A DNA stretch of 64,000 nucleotides from Zygnema cylindricum (lineage: Eukaryota > Streptophyta > Zygnematophyceae > Zygnematales > Zygnemataceae): contig JBBHKE010000771.1 of NCBI GenBank assembly GCA_037447655.1, positions 178,900-242,899 on the forward strand. The letters run 5' to 3'. A program made the position numbers and the translations under genes. Each line of letters begins with the position of its first letter. Within the stretch, counting starts at the first letter, position 1. The notes below the pieces were generated by a model. The model saw only the letters and a program-made list of their open reading frames with translations, made no database searches and had not been told where the DNA came from. Shown one piece after another: positions 1-12,383 of this stretch.

Positions 1-240
1 AAAAAGTGGAAGGAAAGGAGGAAGGGAAAAAAGAAAGGGAAAGAAAGAAAAAAAAAAAAAAAAAAAAAGAAACAAAAGAAAGAAAAAAAAAAGAAAAAAA
101 AAAAAAGGAGAGAAATGATAAGGTGGGAGTCAGAAATTCTTAAAGGTAAAACAAGATTGTAATTTTTTTTCTTTCTTTTTTTCTTTTTATAATCCAAACT
201 TTGAATGTCCCAATCAAAAAAACAAAAAAAAACAAAAAAA
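1..240. other. A-rich low-complexity DNA
   Basis: The stretch is dominated by A runs broken by G, then a T-rich segment around 160-190 and A runs again near 215-240. There is no codon-like structure and no recognisable element end. I see nothing further in it. Confidence 0.8.
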
Positions 241-936
241 TCCGACACCAGCGTTTTCTGATTTGCTAACCTCTCCTACCTCTCTTCCTCCCTTCCCTTC
301 CCCCCCCTCTCCTCGCTCACCTTCCTCTCCTCCCACTCCTCCCTCTCCTCCCCCACCTCCTTCTACTCCTCTCCCTCTCTCCCTCTCCTCTCTCACCTGT
401 CCAGCGAATGTCTCTCTCCCTCTATGAGAAGGTCGTGGGCGTGAGTGGGTTGGAGGAGAAGGTGGGCCATGGGGTGGCGAGAGAGGAGGAGACGAGAAGC
501 CACCCGGATAGGGGTGGAGGGAGAGGAGGTAGCAGGGAGGAAGGAGGGAGAGGAGGGGGAGGAGGGAGAGGCTCCCTCCAAGGAAAAGATATCGCCATCG
601 GAGGCCGCTAGGAGAGAGCCATCCTCTCCGGCAAAGAAGAGATGGCTGCCTGCCAGGTTGGGGAGGAGGGGTAAGAGGAGGGAGAGAGGGAGAGAGGGAG
701 AGAGGGAGAGGGGAGGGATGGAGGAGAAGAGAGGGAGAGTGGTGGCGTGACCATGGGAGAGGAAGACTGGAGAGAAAGGGAGAGTGGAGGGATAGAGGAG
801 AGAGCGGGAATGGGAGGGAAAGGCAAGGAAAAGGCGAGAAGGAGAGAGGAGGAAGAGGGAGGGAGAGGGGAGGGAAATGACACAGATATTAACAGAGACA
901 TATGCACCAAGATAGAAACTGAGGAGAGAGAAAACA
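241..936. repeat. pyrimidine-rich then purine-rich low-complexity tract
   Basis: About 260-415 is almost pure pyrimidine (CCTCTC-type) and about 440-930 is strongly purine rich (GGAGGGAGAG-type). Open frames run through it on both strands only because the composition lacks stop codons; their translations are S/L/P-rich or G/E/R-rich and do not resemble a protein. Confidence 0.8.
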
Positions 937-967
937 AGTGAGAAGTGAGAAGTGAGAAGTGAGAAGT

Positions 968-1033
<66 letters not shown>
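937..1033. repeat. AGTGAGA heptamer repeat followed by a (GA)n microsatellite
   Basis: About five tandem copies of a 7-bp AGTGAGA unit lead directly into roughly 60 bp of uninterrupted GA dinucleotide. Confidence 0.95.
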
Positions 1034-1036
<3 letters not shown>

Positions 1037-2275
1037 TCACCCGCCATTCGGTTCCTCGACATGTGTTCACTCGCTCTCTCCAAAGCCATGAATACTACCA
1101 CCACTCCCTTCACTTTTTCTTCATCTCCCCCCACCCTCATACTGGATACCAGCAGAGGCTCTCCCTGCAATCCAAACATGCTCGTCCAACCAATCTCCTT
1201 CTCTGATACTTCCCTGCACCCCCCTCTCCCTCTTCTCTCCCACTCTCAGAACTTTCCTCTCCCTCTTCCTTTTGTCTCTCTCCCTCTCACGCACATTCTC
1301 CCTCTTTCTCCTGTCTCTCTCACTCTCACGCTCCTCCCTCTTTCTTCTGTCTCTCTCTCCCTCTCCCTCTCTCTCGCTCCCTCGTGCTTCTCTTTGTCCT
1401 CACACTCCAGAACTCATTACTCTCCTTGTTCTCTACCTCCGTTTAAAACTTCCGCATTCCATTCTTACTCTTTTCCTTTCTCTTCACTCCTCCTCCATCC
1501 TCCACCTCATCTACCCGCTCCACTTTTCAATTCTACACTTCCCTCCCTCTCTCTCCTTCAAAATAACCGACCCTCCCTCTCTCCTCTCCTCTCCTCAGAA
1601 ATGCGTCGAGAGAGCTCTCTAAACCACCAAGAAGTTTACCCATACCATTTGTACACCATATTTAATGTGTATAACCTACCTGTACCAGGACCCAACCATC
1701 CGAATGTCGTACGACTTTGAGAGTAAATTGGCCTCATTTAATGGCAAGCCTGTCCTCCCTCCATCATCCAAATCTCCTCATAAAGTCAATAAACTCGAGT
1801 TCCTTAAGGGCTTACGACTTCCTCATGACTTTTCTTTAAATTCTTTTTCTTTTCTTTAAATTCAACTTCTTTTTCTTCATTTTGATGTTTTTCATTGAAA
1901 ATCCCCGCATGGTTCTCAACGGCTTTAGATTTTCCAGGTTCTCCTTTTTGTCTTTTTTCCCGTGTTTCCAGAACTTTCCAGATTCGTTTTTTTATGTTCT
2001 TTTCGTTCAAGTTTTGTTGCCGACAATACAAGATTCTCAATAGCTTCGGAATCATCAACATCTTTTTCTCCTTGCTCTTCATGCTTGATTTTCACACCAC
2101 TCAATTTTCATTTTTCACAATTCTGTCGAAGGACTTTAAATTACCAAGAATCAGTGTGGATCCAGTTATCATCACGACTGAGAGGTTTCTTAGATGCAGA
2201 AAAATGACAAATACCGAATCCCCCAAATGTCAGTGAACCAAACCAATCTGTGTCTGGTGTAAAATAATAGCAATG
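1034..2275. other. CT-rich then AT-rich DNA with no gene seen
   Basis: From 1034 to about 1600 the plus strand is pyrimidine rich (CTCTCTCCCTC type); after that it becomes AT rich. Several frames stay open, but their products are biased strings of S, L, P and F with no domain. I see no element ends and no splice-linked coding pattern. Confidence 0.6.
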
Positions 2276-2368
2276 AAGAGAGAGAGAGAAAGAGAGAGGG
2301 AGACACACACAGAGAGAGAGAAAAAGAGAGAGACACAGGAGACACACACAGAGAGAGAGACAGAGAGA

Positions 2369-2430
<62 letters not shown>
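2276..2430. repeat. GA-rich microsatellite cluster
   Basis: Imperfect GA and ACAC repeats (2276-2380) pass into an uninterrupted (GA)n run of about 50 bp ending near 2430. Confidence 0.95.
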
Positions 2431-2434
<4 letters not shown>

Positions 2435-3384
2435 TAGCGAAATCGATCCCTCACCGGTCCGTATACCGACTTCCTGGGAGTAGTGGTCCCCATGTTGGTG
2501 AGCTCTGCGGGAAGTTTCATTGACAAAGTATTTTGTCGCCACCTGTTCCATACCACCCTGGAAGCTTCTGAGAAAGTACACGTACTGCCCTGACTCCAGG
2601 ACGAAGCCGACGCCCGAGACAGAGGAGAAGCCGCGGAGGAGACCGAGAAGGAGCCCAGAACCCTGGGAGGGAGGGAGGGAGGGAGGGAAAAATAAGCTTT
2701 CTTTCATTTTTTTCTCTCGTTTTCTTTTCTTTTCTTTCACTTTTGAAAAACAAAAAAAAACCTACAATTTCAGATTTTTTTTCAAGTTTCCTTTCAAGGG
2801 AAAAAATGAAAAGAACTGCCATAAAGAAATTAGGAAACTGAATGGAAAAAAAACAAAAAACGAAAAAAAACAACTGAACGAAACAGAATATTAAACGGAA
2901 CGAGATGGAACAGAACGGAGCGGGAAATTAAATACAGGAAAATGTTGTACCTCGTTGTCGAAGAATTCCCACGACATCTCTTTCGAGGAAATTAAATTTG
3001 TTTCTAAAATATTTTTCGTAACTCGGGCACAAGTCGCCTGCGAAAAAAATAAATACAAACTTCAAAATTTATACAATAAATAAATATACAGATGAATAAA
3101 TAAATAAATAAACAAACAAATAACAAGAAATTAATAAATAAACAAAGAACAAATTGACAAGTTTGTTTGAAAATTGATGTGCAAGATCTTTCAGTCAGGA
3201 ACACAACAGAAATCAGAAGAAAAAAAAAAAAATGAGCTTTTCAAAAATTAAAACTTTTTTAGGAAAGAATTTAAAGTGCTTTCAAAAAAAATTAGGAGAA
3301 TAAGGTAAAATCGCAGGGGAAAAAAACAAAAAAAACCAGTGAGGAAAAATATCAGCTGAAACACAAAAATGTATTTTTTGAAAC
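2431..3384. other. AT-rich DNA with short tandem repeats, no gene seen
   Basis: It contains a (GGGA)n run near 2668-2690, A-rich and T-rich stretches, and an ATAA/ACAA tetranucleotide repeat near 3075-3145. No coding pattern or element boundary is visible. Confidence 0.6.
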
Positions 3385-3600
3385 CCCTTTTAAAGCACCT
3401 TTTTAATCCCATACAAATCCCATTTAAATTTCATTCCCACCCATGTTTATCCTAATTAAACCCCTTCTTACACTCCGTTTAAACCCCATTTAAACCCCTT
3501 TTCAGCCACTTTTCAGCCCCTTTAAAACCGTTTTTAAACCCCTTTTAAACCCCTTTTCAGCCCCTTTTAGACCGTTTTTAAACCCCTTACTAACCCCATT
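3385..3600. repeat. degenerate TTTAAACCCC tandem repeats
   Basis: A 10-12 bp unit resembling TTTAAACCCC or TTTCAGCCCC recurs more than ten times with drift. It resembles but does not equal the plant telomere repeat (CCCTAAA), so I treat it as an interstitial satellite rather than telomere. Confidence 0.7.
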
Positions 3601-3887
3601 TGGATATCTCTCATCATAGCTTTCTAAGGCTCCAAATCAAATTTACTAAATATACTAATAATATACAAACAGCCCACGAAAAAAAAAAAAAAAACAAAAA
3701 AATAATGTTTACCTGCATATCTAGTTGTCTTTCCATCCGATCCACCATTCTGAAATTCATCCTCTCCCTTCCCCCCCTCCCTTCTGCCTTCAGAATTGCA
3801 CATTTGAACACCTTACATATCCTTTTATATCCAAAAAAAGGCCCTATGTTTTCTAAAAAACATCTCATTGTCAAAATATCCTAATTC
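3601..3887. other. AT-rich spacer, no gene seen
   Basis: A short AT-rich stretch with an A-run near 3680-3700. Nothing is recognisable in it. Confidence 0.5.
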
Positions 3888-5310
3888 TATCCGCTTACTC
3901 CTTTCTCTTCTCCCATCTTCTCTTCCTCCTTTCTTTCCCTCATTACCCTCTCGCCCCGCCCTCCCCTCCCCCCTCTTCTTTTTCCTTCCCCCTCTTCTTT
4001 TTCCTCCCCCCTCGTCCTACTCTCTCTCCTCTCCCTCCTCTCCCCCTTCTCCTCCCTGTCCTCCCCTTCACGCCCCCTCGCTCTCCCTCACTCCCCCTTC
4101 TCTCTCCTCCCCCCCTCTTCTTACCTGTCCACCTCCTCCCTCCCCCCCCTCCTCGTCCCCTCCTCCGCCTTCCACGCCGCCACTGCCAACCCCACCGCTG
4201 CCACCACCTGCCCCCGCCTCCCTCCCTCCTGTCAGCTCCTTCCATCTCCCCTCTCCTCCCTTCTTCCCTCTCCTCCCTTCTCCCCCTCCCCCTCCCCCTC
4301 CCCCCTATCCCCATCACGCGTCTTTCCCCACCCCCTTTCCCCTTCACATATCCCCTTCCCCCTCCCCCCCCCCTTTCTCCTTCACACATCCCCTATCCCT
4401 CCCCCTCCCCCCTCCCCTTCACACGTCCTCTCTCCCCCCCTCCCCCTCCCTCCCCCTCCCCCCTCCCCTTCACACGTCCTCTCTCTTTCCCCCCCTTCCT
4501 CCCCCTCCCTCCTTCCCTCCCCCCCCCCCGGTTGCGTGGTCCTTGGGTTCTCTGGCGCGTGGCGGACAGGCGGGGGGGGGGGGGGGAGGGAGAGGGGAGG
4601 AAGGGGGGGAGAGAGAGAGGACGTGTGAAGGGGAGGGGGGGGGTGGGAGAGGGAGGGGGAGGGGGAAAGGGGGGGGGAGGGAGGAGGGCGGGGGAGGGGA
4701 AGGGAGGTGGGGGGGTAGAGAAAATTGGGGGGAGACAACAAAGGGAAAAGGGAGGGGAGGGAAGGGACGGGGGTGGGGGGGAGAGAAGAGGGGACGGGGG
4801 GACAGGGGAGAAGGAGGGAAGGGGAGAGGAGACGAAATGGGGAGAGAGGGAAAACGGGGGGCTGGGGACAAGAACAGGCGAGAGAGAGCGAGAGAGAGCG
4901 AGAGAGAGCGAGAGGGGGGGAGAAAAGAACGCAAAAGAGAAAGGGGGAGGAGGGAGCAGGGAAGAAGAGCGAAAACGGAGGGAAGGGAAGAGGAGAGAAG
5001 GAGGCGGAGAAAGGCGGAGAGACACAAGAGTCCAAAAAAAAAAGGAGAGATAGAAAAGGAGACAGGAGGGAGAGAAACCGAAAGAGGGAGAAGAGAAGGG
5101 AACAGAGACAGGGAGAGGGAGAGAAAGGGGGATATAAAGAGGGAGAGAGACATAGACGTAAAATACGAGAGAGATATATAGAGAGAGGGAGAACAGGGAC
5201 AGGGAGAGAGAGGGGAAGACAGAAAACGAGATAGACAGAGAGGGAGAGGGAGAGAGGGGACGAGATAGACACAGAAGGACAGGAAGAGAGAGAGAGAGAG
5301 AGAGGGAAAG
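3888..5310. repeat. giant pyrimidine/purine inverted repeat
   Basis: About 640 bp of near-pure pyrimidine (3890-4530) is followed, after a short mixed-composition centre (about 4530-4573), by about 740 bp of near-pure purine (4574-5310). The inner arms are true reverse complements: the CCCTTCACACGTCCTCTCTC block near 4460-4490 returns as its complement near 4610-4635. The pyrimidine arm also holds tandem copies of a CCCCTTCACAC block. Long open frames here on both strands (up to 437 codons) are compositional artefacts. Confidence 0.9.
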
Positions 5311-6689
5311 CCACAGACACCCACCATAATTCCCATTCGTAGTCTCTCCCTCCTCGTCCTTCCCTCGCCCGGCGCCATGGCCCTATGTGACATGTGTCAC
5401 GCTAGTGCCAGCACGGAAGCGCGACGCTTGGTCTGGGCGCGCGGCCGCTTTGGCAGCGCCGGGCAGCCCCGAAACTTTTCTGGGCTGCCCGGATCCCGCG
5501 TCCCGCCAAACGAACGATCCTCCGAGATCCCGTATCGCGGGAAGGGGGGTACGGAAGGCGGCTGAGCCGGAGTATTTTGTCGGCAAGGCCGGAACATTTT
5601 GTCGTTTTGTGAGAGAAATGTACGGATGGGATAGTTGGGGGAATCGGTACGCATAGTGGATCGAACTATATATCGAAAATTCAATACCGGATGGTATATT
5701 ATTAATTTATTACGCAGCGGTTCGAATGGGGGAAAAAAAAAAAACAAAAAAAATTAAAAAATGGTAAAAATAGCTTCTACCGGATTTAGGGTTAGAAACT
5801 TAAATGAAACGCCGTAGCAACGAAGAGAATTTTGGTCAGAGTACTGTACGGCACTGTACTGTAATGTATTGTACGGTATTCTGTACGTAATTGTGGTAAG
5901 GTATAATAGTACGGAATTGCGGGATTTTATTGGTCGGCTGGTTCGTTCGGGAGGGAAAAGTGGCGCGCGAGTCGGTTACCTTTTGTAGCGGCCGAGGGAC
6001 GAGGGTGGTACGGCTGTACTGCAGGTGAAACTTGTCAAAAAAAAACAAAAAAACAATAAAAAAAAACAAAAACAAAAAATAATGCGGTGGGTGGAAATTC
6101 AGCAAATCCGAATTTGTTTTGTAGTTTTGTAGGTTAAAAATATTAAAAAAAAGCATGGTATGTCGATATCTGAAGTTTTAGCCTCGTTTTGGGAGTAAAC
6201 CGTACAGATCGTGCGTTTTATGGGGAAATTTTAGCCCCAAAAATGTACGGATACGACATGGAAAATTTCTTTTTTTTAATGCGTTACAGCTTGATGATTG
6301 GAATGGTACAGTACAGCGTTTAATACGTGTTTTGCACCCGTTTGTATGAGCTGCAGGACGAAAATGAATCCAAATTAGGTGAAAGTTTTGCCCTAAAAGA
6401 CAAAGGAAAAATGTTTGTTTTTCATCAAAAATTCAAGATACAGAGCGGACAAAAACGTCTATTTTGGACTGTTGTGGTAACTTTGCGACTGTTGCCGGGA
6501 CCTTTTTCAGTTTTTGACGTTTCCGTGTCGCTAATTTTTGGAGGTTGTGAAATCTTCTGGCAGCGTGTCGCCACGCGTGGCTAGCTCTTGTCTTTTAAAG
6601 AAATTCCGTACAGTGAAGATTTTTCTTTTGTAGTCAGTGAATGCTGGTGCGATCTTTGGCAGTTTCGATTGGCCAAAAACAGCGCATCA
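5311..6689. other. intergenic DNA with GTAC-rich patches, no gene seen
   Basis: A GC-rich patch (about 5370-5560) contains the hairpin listed separately. Around 5840-5900 the motif GTAC/GTACGG recurs every few bases (TGTACTGTAATGTATTGTAC type). No open frame has protein-like composition and no element ends are evident. Confidence 0.5.
5459..5492. other. GC-rich hairpin
   Basis: CCGGGCAGCCC (5459-5469) is exactly complementary to GGGCTGCCCGG (5482-5492) across a 12-nt loop. There is no T-run or neighbouring gene to make it a terminator, so its role is unknown. It could be the end of an unrecognised repeat. Confidence 0.7.
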
Positions 6690-7015
6690 GATAAACTATG
6701 GGGATCGAATCCGCTACTCTTAATGGTAGAAAGAACTCCAAGGACTGTACAAGCCGTACGACGCTTGCCGACAACTTACCACATCCAAAAAGACGTACAT
6801 ATGAGTGTACAGGCCGTACATTTATCTGTACGGTTCGTACAGTTATCGCCGATAGTTATCGTTATCGGCATTATCGCCGATAAGTAGCCGATATTATCGG
6901 CTACTTATCGGCGATAAGACCGATAACGATATATTGTACCAATATATCGATTATCGGGTCCCCGAAAAATGACCCATATCGGTTATCGGAAAATCCTTAC
7001 CGATACACAACACTA
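6690..7015 (+). mobile_element. hAT-like element, right end only
   Basis: The segment ends in a TAGTGTTGTG-type inverted terminus (read inward from 7015) and is clearly similar to the right part of the complete element at 14129-14963, including the TTATCGG/CCGATAA-rich subterminal region. The terminal pentamer TAGTG fits the hAT consensus YARNG. It carries a 37-bp near-perfect palindrome at 6876-6912 (18-bp arms, 1-nt centre). No matching left terminus was found, so the copy is truncated or its left end is diverged. The left boundary given is approximate. Confidence 0.6.
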
Positions 7016-10000
7016 CAATATGGGTACAGCTGATTTGTCGAGAAGATATTCACAGTAATATAGGTGAAAGTACAAATTCTGACAATTCGTACACTGTCGC
7101 ATGCTTTCACTCTAATTAATTCCTAACACTAATTTCGGTTACGCGACAAATAAATGTACACTAAAACAGGTACAAGTACGAAATCTTTTAAATCGTAAAC
7201 CAAATCGTGATTGTATCCTATTTAGGATTAACTGACAGGGCAGTTTTTCGTGTGATAGCAAATATTTATTAAAATATCTGTACTTGTATAATTAAAAAGT
7301 ACATTTCTATACGCACCGACACGTTCCGTAATCCACACTAATAAAATAATACATAAATTAAAATGGTGTACACTAATTGTTCTTCTCGTAATTAGCGTAC
7401 AGGAAAAATTAGTATCATTTACCCTATTTTAGGTAAACCCTCAAAATTTAGGGGCGCCGAATTAGTATTCAACACGCTAAATACGATCGACGGTGTACTG
7501 TACCACATTTTACGATCAGACGCAAAATCCCTATTTTATTATACGCGTATAAAACGTGTACTTTCCGTGTGTGACCCGTGTACATCACATATTCAGCGTC
7601 AAATTTGCTCTATGAGGCAAAAACAGACGTCACATCCGTTTGTCATAACAGCCGTCAAGATACTTTCCAGTTTTTCCTGGGCGGCAGAGAAGTACCTTTT
7701 TCTGGTGTCAGAGGACGTCGAAAAGGACACGTACAGCGAGGATGCAGCGGTGTCAACTAGAGGCGTTGTCAACTTAAATAGTGTTGGTGATACGGGAAAA
7801 AACGCGGTATCTTAGATCGACGATATAAAGATTCTCCACACTATGCAATATTCCATACTGGACAGGTACGATTATTCAGACTTCACGTCATATATTCATA
7901 TCCCTCCGATTCGCACGTGCACCCGCCTCGAAACTTTCTATGTGCTGACGCCGTACAAGTGGCACCCAGTGGAACTGTTAGATGTCCCTCAGTCGCTCCT
8001 TTCCGTACGCTTCTGGTTGACGCGGCACAATTGGGCAACTTGCGATGAGGGCTCCTCGATTCGCACACACAACGTGTACGGCATACTATCATTACTCGTA
8101 CGGCATCCGTTCACACAAGAATCTCCGCGATATCCTCTAACCAGCGCGGCCATTAAATACGGGATCTAATTGGAGAGCTTACCAGACAAGCCTCCACGTG
8201 ACGAGACACCTCCTACCTCTGTCAACTAGACGGGTCCCACCGCAAAGTCCGGAGCATGGGGACCGCCGCCGACACTGGAGACCTGTTCAAGGCAACAATC
8301 CGTGGTCCACCGCAGTCGTGTTCTAACGTACGATCGCACGAAATATTTTGCCGTAAAAAATTGCCGTAAAAAATTGGGGCATAAAATTCTACAGTACCGT
8401 ACAGTACTGGACTGGACTGTACTGGACTGTACGGTAGGTTTCGGGTCAAAACTCAAAGGTCGCTCATATTGGAAAAAGGCTATATGACCCGTAGAAAATA
8501 GACCTGCAAAAGCTCAATGATTGGAGAAGCCGCGGGAGATCGGGGTTTTGACCTGTCATATGTTACGCGTGTAAATTTCTGTGAAGGAAAATTTTCAGGA
8601 CGGAGTATAACTGCCCGTGAAAATTTTAGGAAAAAATGTATTCACGTCGCAAAAAAAGGAATTGATTCGGCCTCGTTGGGAGTTGGATCACGAAACGATT
8701 GGTAGACGATTGGTAAACGATTAGACAGCCGGAGAACGAATGTTTTTCATATCATGTACTTTCTGTACTTTTTTTTTCCGTCTGGAAGAAAAGATTTTAT
8801 TTCCAATAACGCGATGGTAATACCATCAAAGTACAAAACATGATTGTCACTAAAAAGTATTGATGACCAAAAAAGGTTAAAGACCAAAATCCTAAAGGAC
8901 TAAAAACACAACAAAAATGCATGAAAAGCCTAAAAGGAAAGAAAGAAAGCAAGTACAACAAAACCATACTAATGAAACACTACAAACTAACCTAGCCGCT
9001 AAAGCCTCAAACTACGCCCAACTAAAGATCAAAACTATGGATATCGTCTATATGCGCCGGGTGGCGCGGCGGTAAGTCTCGCAGCCCTCGGCCATCAGTC
9101 ACCACTGTGCTCTGTCGGATAATGGCCGAAGCTTGGGAACGTTGAAGGGCGACAGAGATGCGTTGGCGGTAGAAAGTCGACATGATAGACTCGATGGAGG
9201 ACTCCCTGGACCCCGAGATTCAAACGTTCTTCACGCACACTGTCGAAGGAAGCCATCAAAAGACTTGTCCAAAGAACCAAAAGTCTACAGTCCAAATGGG
9301 ACAAACTGGTCCGACGGGTCTCTGTGAGCGTAGTCTCGTTCTTTTGTAGCCGTTGCGTCCCAAACAGCCACACTTGAATGCGAAGCCGCGCGAGATGAAA
9401 TGTGTGTCTTGGTCGGATCCGTGAGGACCACATCTCCAAGCGTCCTCCCAACACCATGAAAAAACACCTAGTCAACCCGAGGGCTGCGAGAACCCTTAGA
9501 TTGGGGCCGAGGTGGAAGTATATTATAAACCTCACGTTTGACAGTGAAGCCCGTCTCGGCACCAATGGCAACAATGGCATCTCGCACCAAATCATGCGCG
9601 ACAGGTTTTGTTGTTTTTGAAATGTTAGTTTCGTACTTACGCCACATTTTGTGCGCACGCGACGGTTCGTGCGTAGATTATTACCGGAAATATTGTGGTG
9701 GTACAAATGGAGGTTCGAATGGATTTGTGGATTGGGGGAGTAATTGTACAATTGAAGTTAAAGGATTGTATTTTGATAATGTGGTATCAAGTGAACCGTA
9801 CGTATGTGATGTCGGTTCATGACGTGGTTTCGTCCTCAAGTGACTAATCAAGTTGATACTCAGTACGCGGATTTTACGGAAGCGTCGATGTAAATATTTG
9901 GTTGAACATTGATGTGTCTTTTTTGTGAATTAATTATTAGTGTAGATTTACTCACTTTGACATACCTTGAAGTATTCAGGTATACCGACATTAATAGAGG

Positions 10001-10386
10001 TAGCTGGTAGATAGCGTACCGCTGATATGCCTCCGTACATTCAGCAGTAAGCTCTTGTATATATTTGTAGGACTTCGTCATTTTAGGACATAGGAACATT
10101 TTGGACCAAAAACTGTTTATGGTTATTTTTGGTAATTTTATCTGAGAATTACTCTCAGATATGCTAGCGGAATTATCTGAAATTCTGCATGTTTGTTCCT
10201 ATTTATATTTTTAAAATTGTCACAGATTTTCAGGTATATTGTGTGCCTGGTCTGTGTTTTACTTCATTGTGAAGTTAGCCTGTCTGATCAAAGTTATGGC
10301 AGACTGTTTTTGTGCAACTTTGACTAGATGATGTGATCAATCTGTTTATTATTTTTATCTGAAATTTTGTGAGGTCATTTTATATC
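7016..10386. other. unassigned DNA, no gene recognised
   Basis: Several open frames of 60-218 codons occur (for example minus strand 9095-9751 and plus strand 7843-8169), but none shows a known domain, conserved motif or supported splice structure. Near 7489-7505 there is an ACGGTGTACTGTAC end like those of the CACCG MITE family, without a clear partner. Around 8385-8445 GTAC/GGACTGTACT repeats occur. I see nothing else I can name. Confidence 0.5.
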
Positions 10387-11137
10387 CTAGATAATATCTT
10401 TAAATGTAGTTTCAGCTTGTTTTGTTAATTCTGTTGAATTCTGTGTGTATCCAAAGTTCGCTGTTTTAGGGTAGTCTGTGGTGCTTCCTAGGGTGAATCC
10501 ATGGCTAGAAATGGCTATGGACAACAGGTTTTTCCCCACCATGCGAGCTACGAAGCAAATGGATTCCCTCAGCATCAATAACTTGGTTACAAACGCACCG
10601 AGCCCCCCCCAAAAGCGAAGGGTGAGGCAAACCCAACCGCAAGCGTAGAGCACAAGTAAATTGGTCAGACGATAGACGAAGTGTCAAAAAATTTGGTGTT
10701 GCTTGTAGCCATGCACCAGCCCCAGCCCAGAACATAAACGTAAACGAACACGCGCATGAGCAGAAGGTAGCGCCTCCAAGAGGTTTGCAAAATCAGCGGC
10801 AACTACTTGCTCATATATGCGTTGTTGAAGTTGGAAGTTAGTGTCGGCCATGAGAGAAGGAAAAGGTGGAACTTGGTAGCGAGCGTCCGGGGTTAGTAGC
10901 GCACGAGCGGAAAAGAGAGCTTGGTGAAATGGAAATAGCCGGTCTTCCACCTTAGAGACAACTTGCGCCAAAATGGGGACATCATCCACAAGGAAACGAG
11001 AAATGATGGTAGGAACCACCAAAGCCCAACTACCCAAATACGCAGCTGGCGCAACTTTGGCCACAAAAATCAAACTTAAAACCGCCGTTGGAAATTGGGA
11101 GGCTTGCTTGTTGACGAGCGAGCGTCCCCCCCAAGAC

Positions 11138-12383
11138 GATCAAAATCCCATGACCAACGAGGTGATGAAGCACACCCAAAAGTTTGTCGTCAAAATCCTT
11201 AAGGGAAGACAAAAAAGAAGTCGTGGGTGGTAAGTCCGCACAAGATAAAGAGGGCGCATGGCAAAACAAGGGATCAAGATCGAAAACGCCGCTTGTGCAT
11301 CCGACAGCTTGGGGAGGTTGTCGTTGTGAGAAAGATCCTCCAACGGCGCATGTTCAACCACCAGGTTGACAAAAGAAGAACCACCAATAGGGCAGCCTAA
11401 AGCCTAGATACCCTCATCGTGAGATGCAAGACAAAAACCGTTGGGCAGCGGGTAATCCGACAACATACCTCGTGGGCACCAAGCCACACACTTAAATGGT
11501 TTAACAAAGAGCCTGATCCGATGAAAATGGTCCTCAAAATGAGAGAAAGCAAAAAAAACGTGATTGTGTGGAACCACGATATGCGTGTCATCGGCGACTA
11601 AAAGAAATAAATAACACGAGAAGACGGTAGCTGACGCTCATAATGCTTGAAGATCGGCAAGAGCAAAAAGGGGTGCCCCTAAGGGATCACCTTGGCGAGT
11701 GCCGGTTGCGGACTCTAAAGTGGCAACATCACCCAACGGACCCCCAAGAGGAAAGAGTAGCGAGCTAGGCCGAGAATAAAAAGATCGAACAAAAGAGAAC
11801 AATTGGTTGATAGGTGAAGGTGTATGTCGTAGTTCGCGGAAATTAGCATTACGATCAATTCTATTGAAAGCGTTAGCCACATACACCTGAAGGACCACCC
11901 AATCTAGATGAAGATCCAAAATAGTTCGCAAGCCATATATACCGCCTCGCAACCCTCTTTCGTAGAAACACCAAATTGATGCACCGAAAAATGGTCTTGA
12001 AACGCTTCTTGGAGTTGGATGCAAATAGCACGAGCCACCAAGCGGTACAAAACTTCACCAATAGCTATTGGAAGAATCCCCCCAGCAGGCTTAGAAACAA
12101 CCACTAGTCGAGCGGCAGAAAGAAGCGGGATTACACTCTTGGGAATATGACCACGAGCCATCCCCGAGGCTAGCTTAAAGAGGAGGTTGAATCCTTGGGA
12201 TGGGGTCTCACGGGGAAAGATGTCAGGGAGTAATTCATAAACCATTCCAGAGGAACCGCCCGCCAAAAGGTGAGGGGACGTGATGAAGGCCTTGGTAACA
12301 GCTCCACCATCCAAATCAAACGATTCAAGAGGGTTATGCCCTTCAACAAATGAAAGGATGTCGTCAAGTGCATGCGGATGCAT
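11138..12383 (-). pseudogene. reverse transcriptase remnant of the non-LTR element
   Basis: Successive frames on the minus strand carry reverse transcriptase landmarks in order: KPAGGILPIAIGEVLYRLVA (about 12090-12030), HQFGVSTKEGCEAV, a motif A region reading VYVANAFNRID, then GTRQGDPLGAPLFALA (about 11700-11650), and VADDTHIV with the catalytic ADD at 11587-11595. The motif A aspartate expected before VANAFN is replaced by tyrosine, and at least three frameshifts separate the pieces. Reverse transcriptases of this class nick and prime on target DNA to copy their own RNA; this one is plainly inactive. Clade assignment would need a phylogeny. Confidence 0.8.

Noticed and set aside
393-1720. 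Open frames of 225 and 253 codons on opposite strands
   Set aside because: They cross (GA)n and CT-rich tracts, giving S-L or E-R repeats with no domain.
3868-5181. A 437-codon open frame, with further frames of 300 or more codons opposite
   Set aside because: It lies wholly in the pyrimidine/purine inverted repeat; the product is P/S/L-rich then G/R/E-rich and arises from lack of stop codons in biased DNA.
9058-9120. A tRNA-like A box (GGTGGCGCGGCGGTAAG)
   Set aside because: No T-arm or B box occurs at tRNA distance and no cloverleaf pairs can be drawn.
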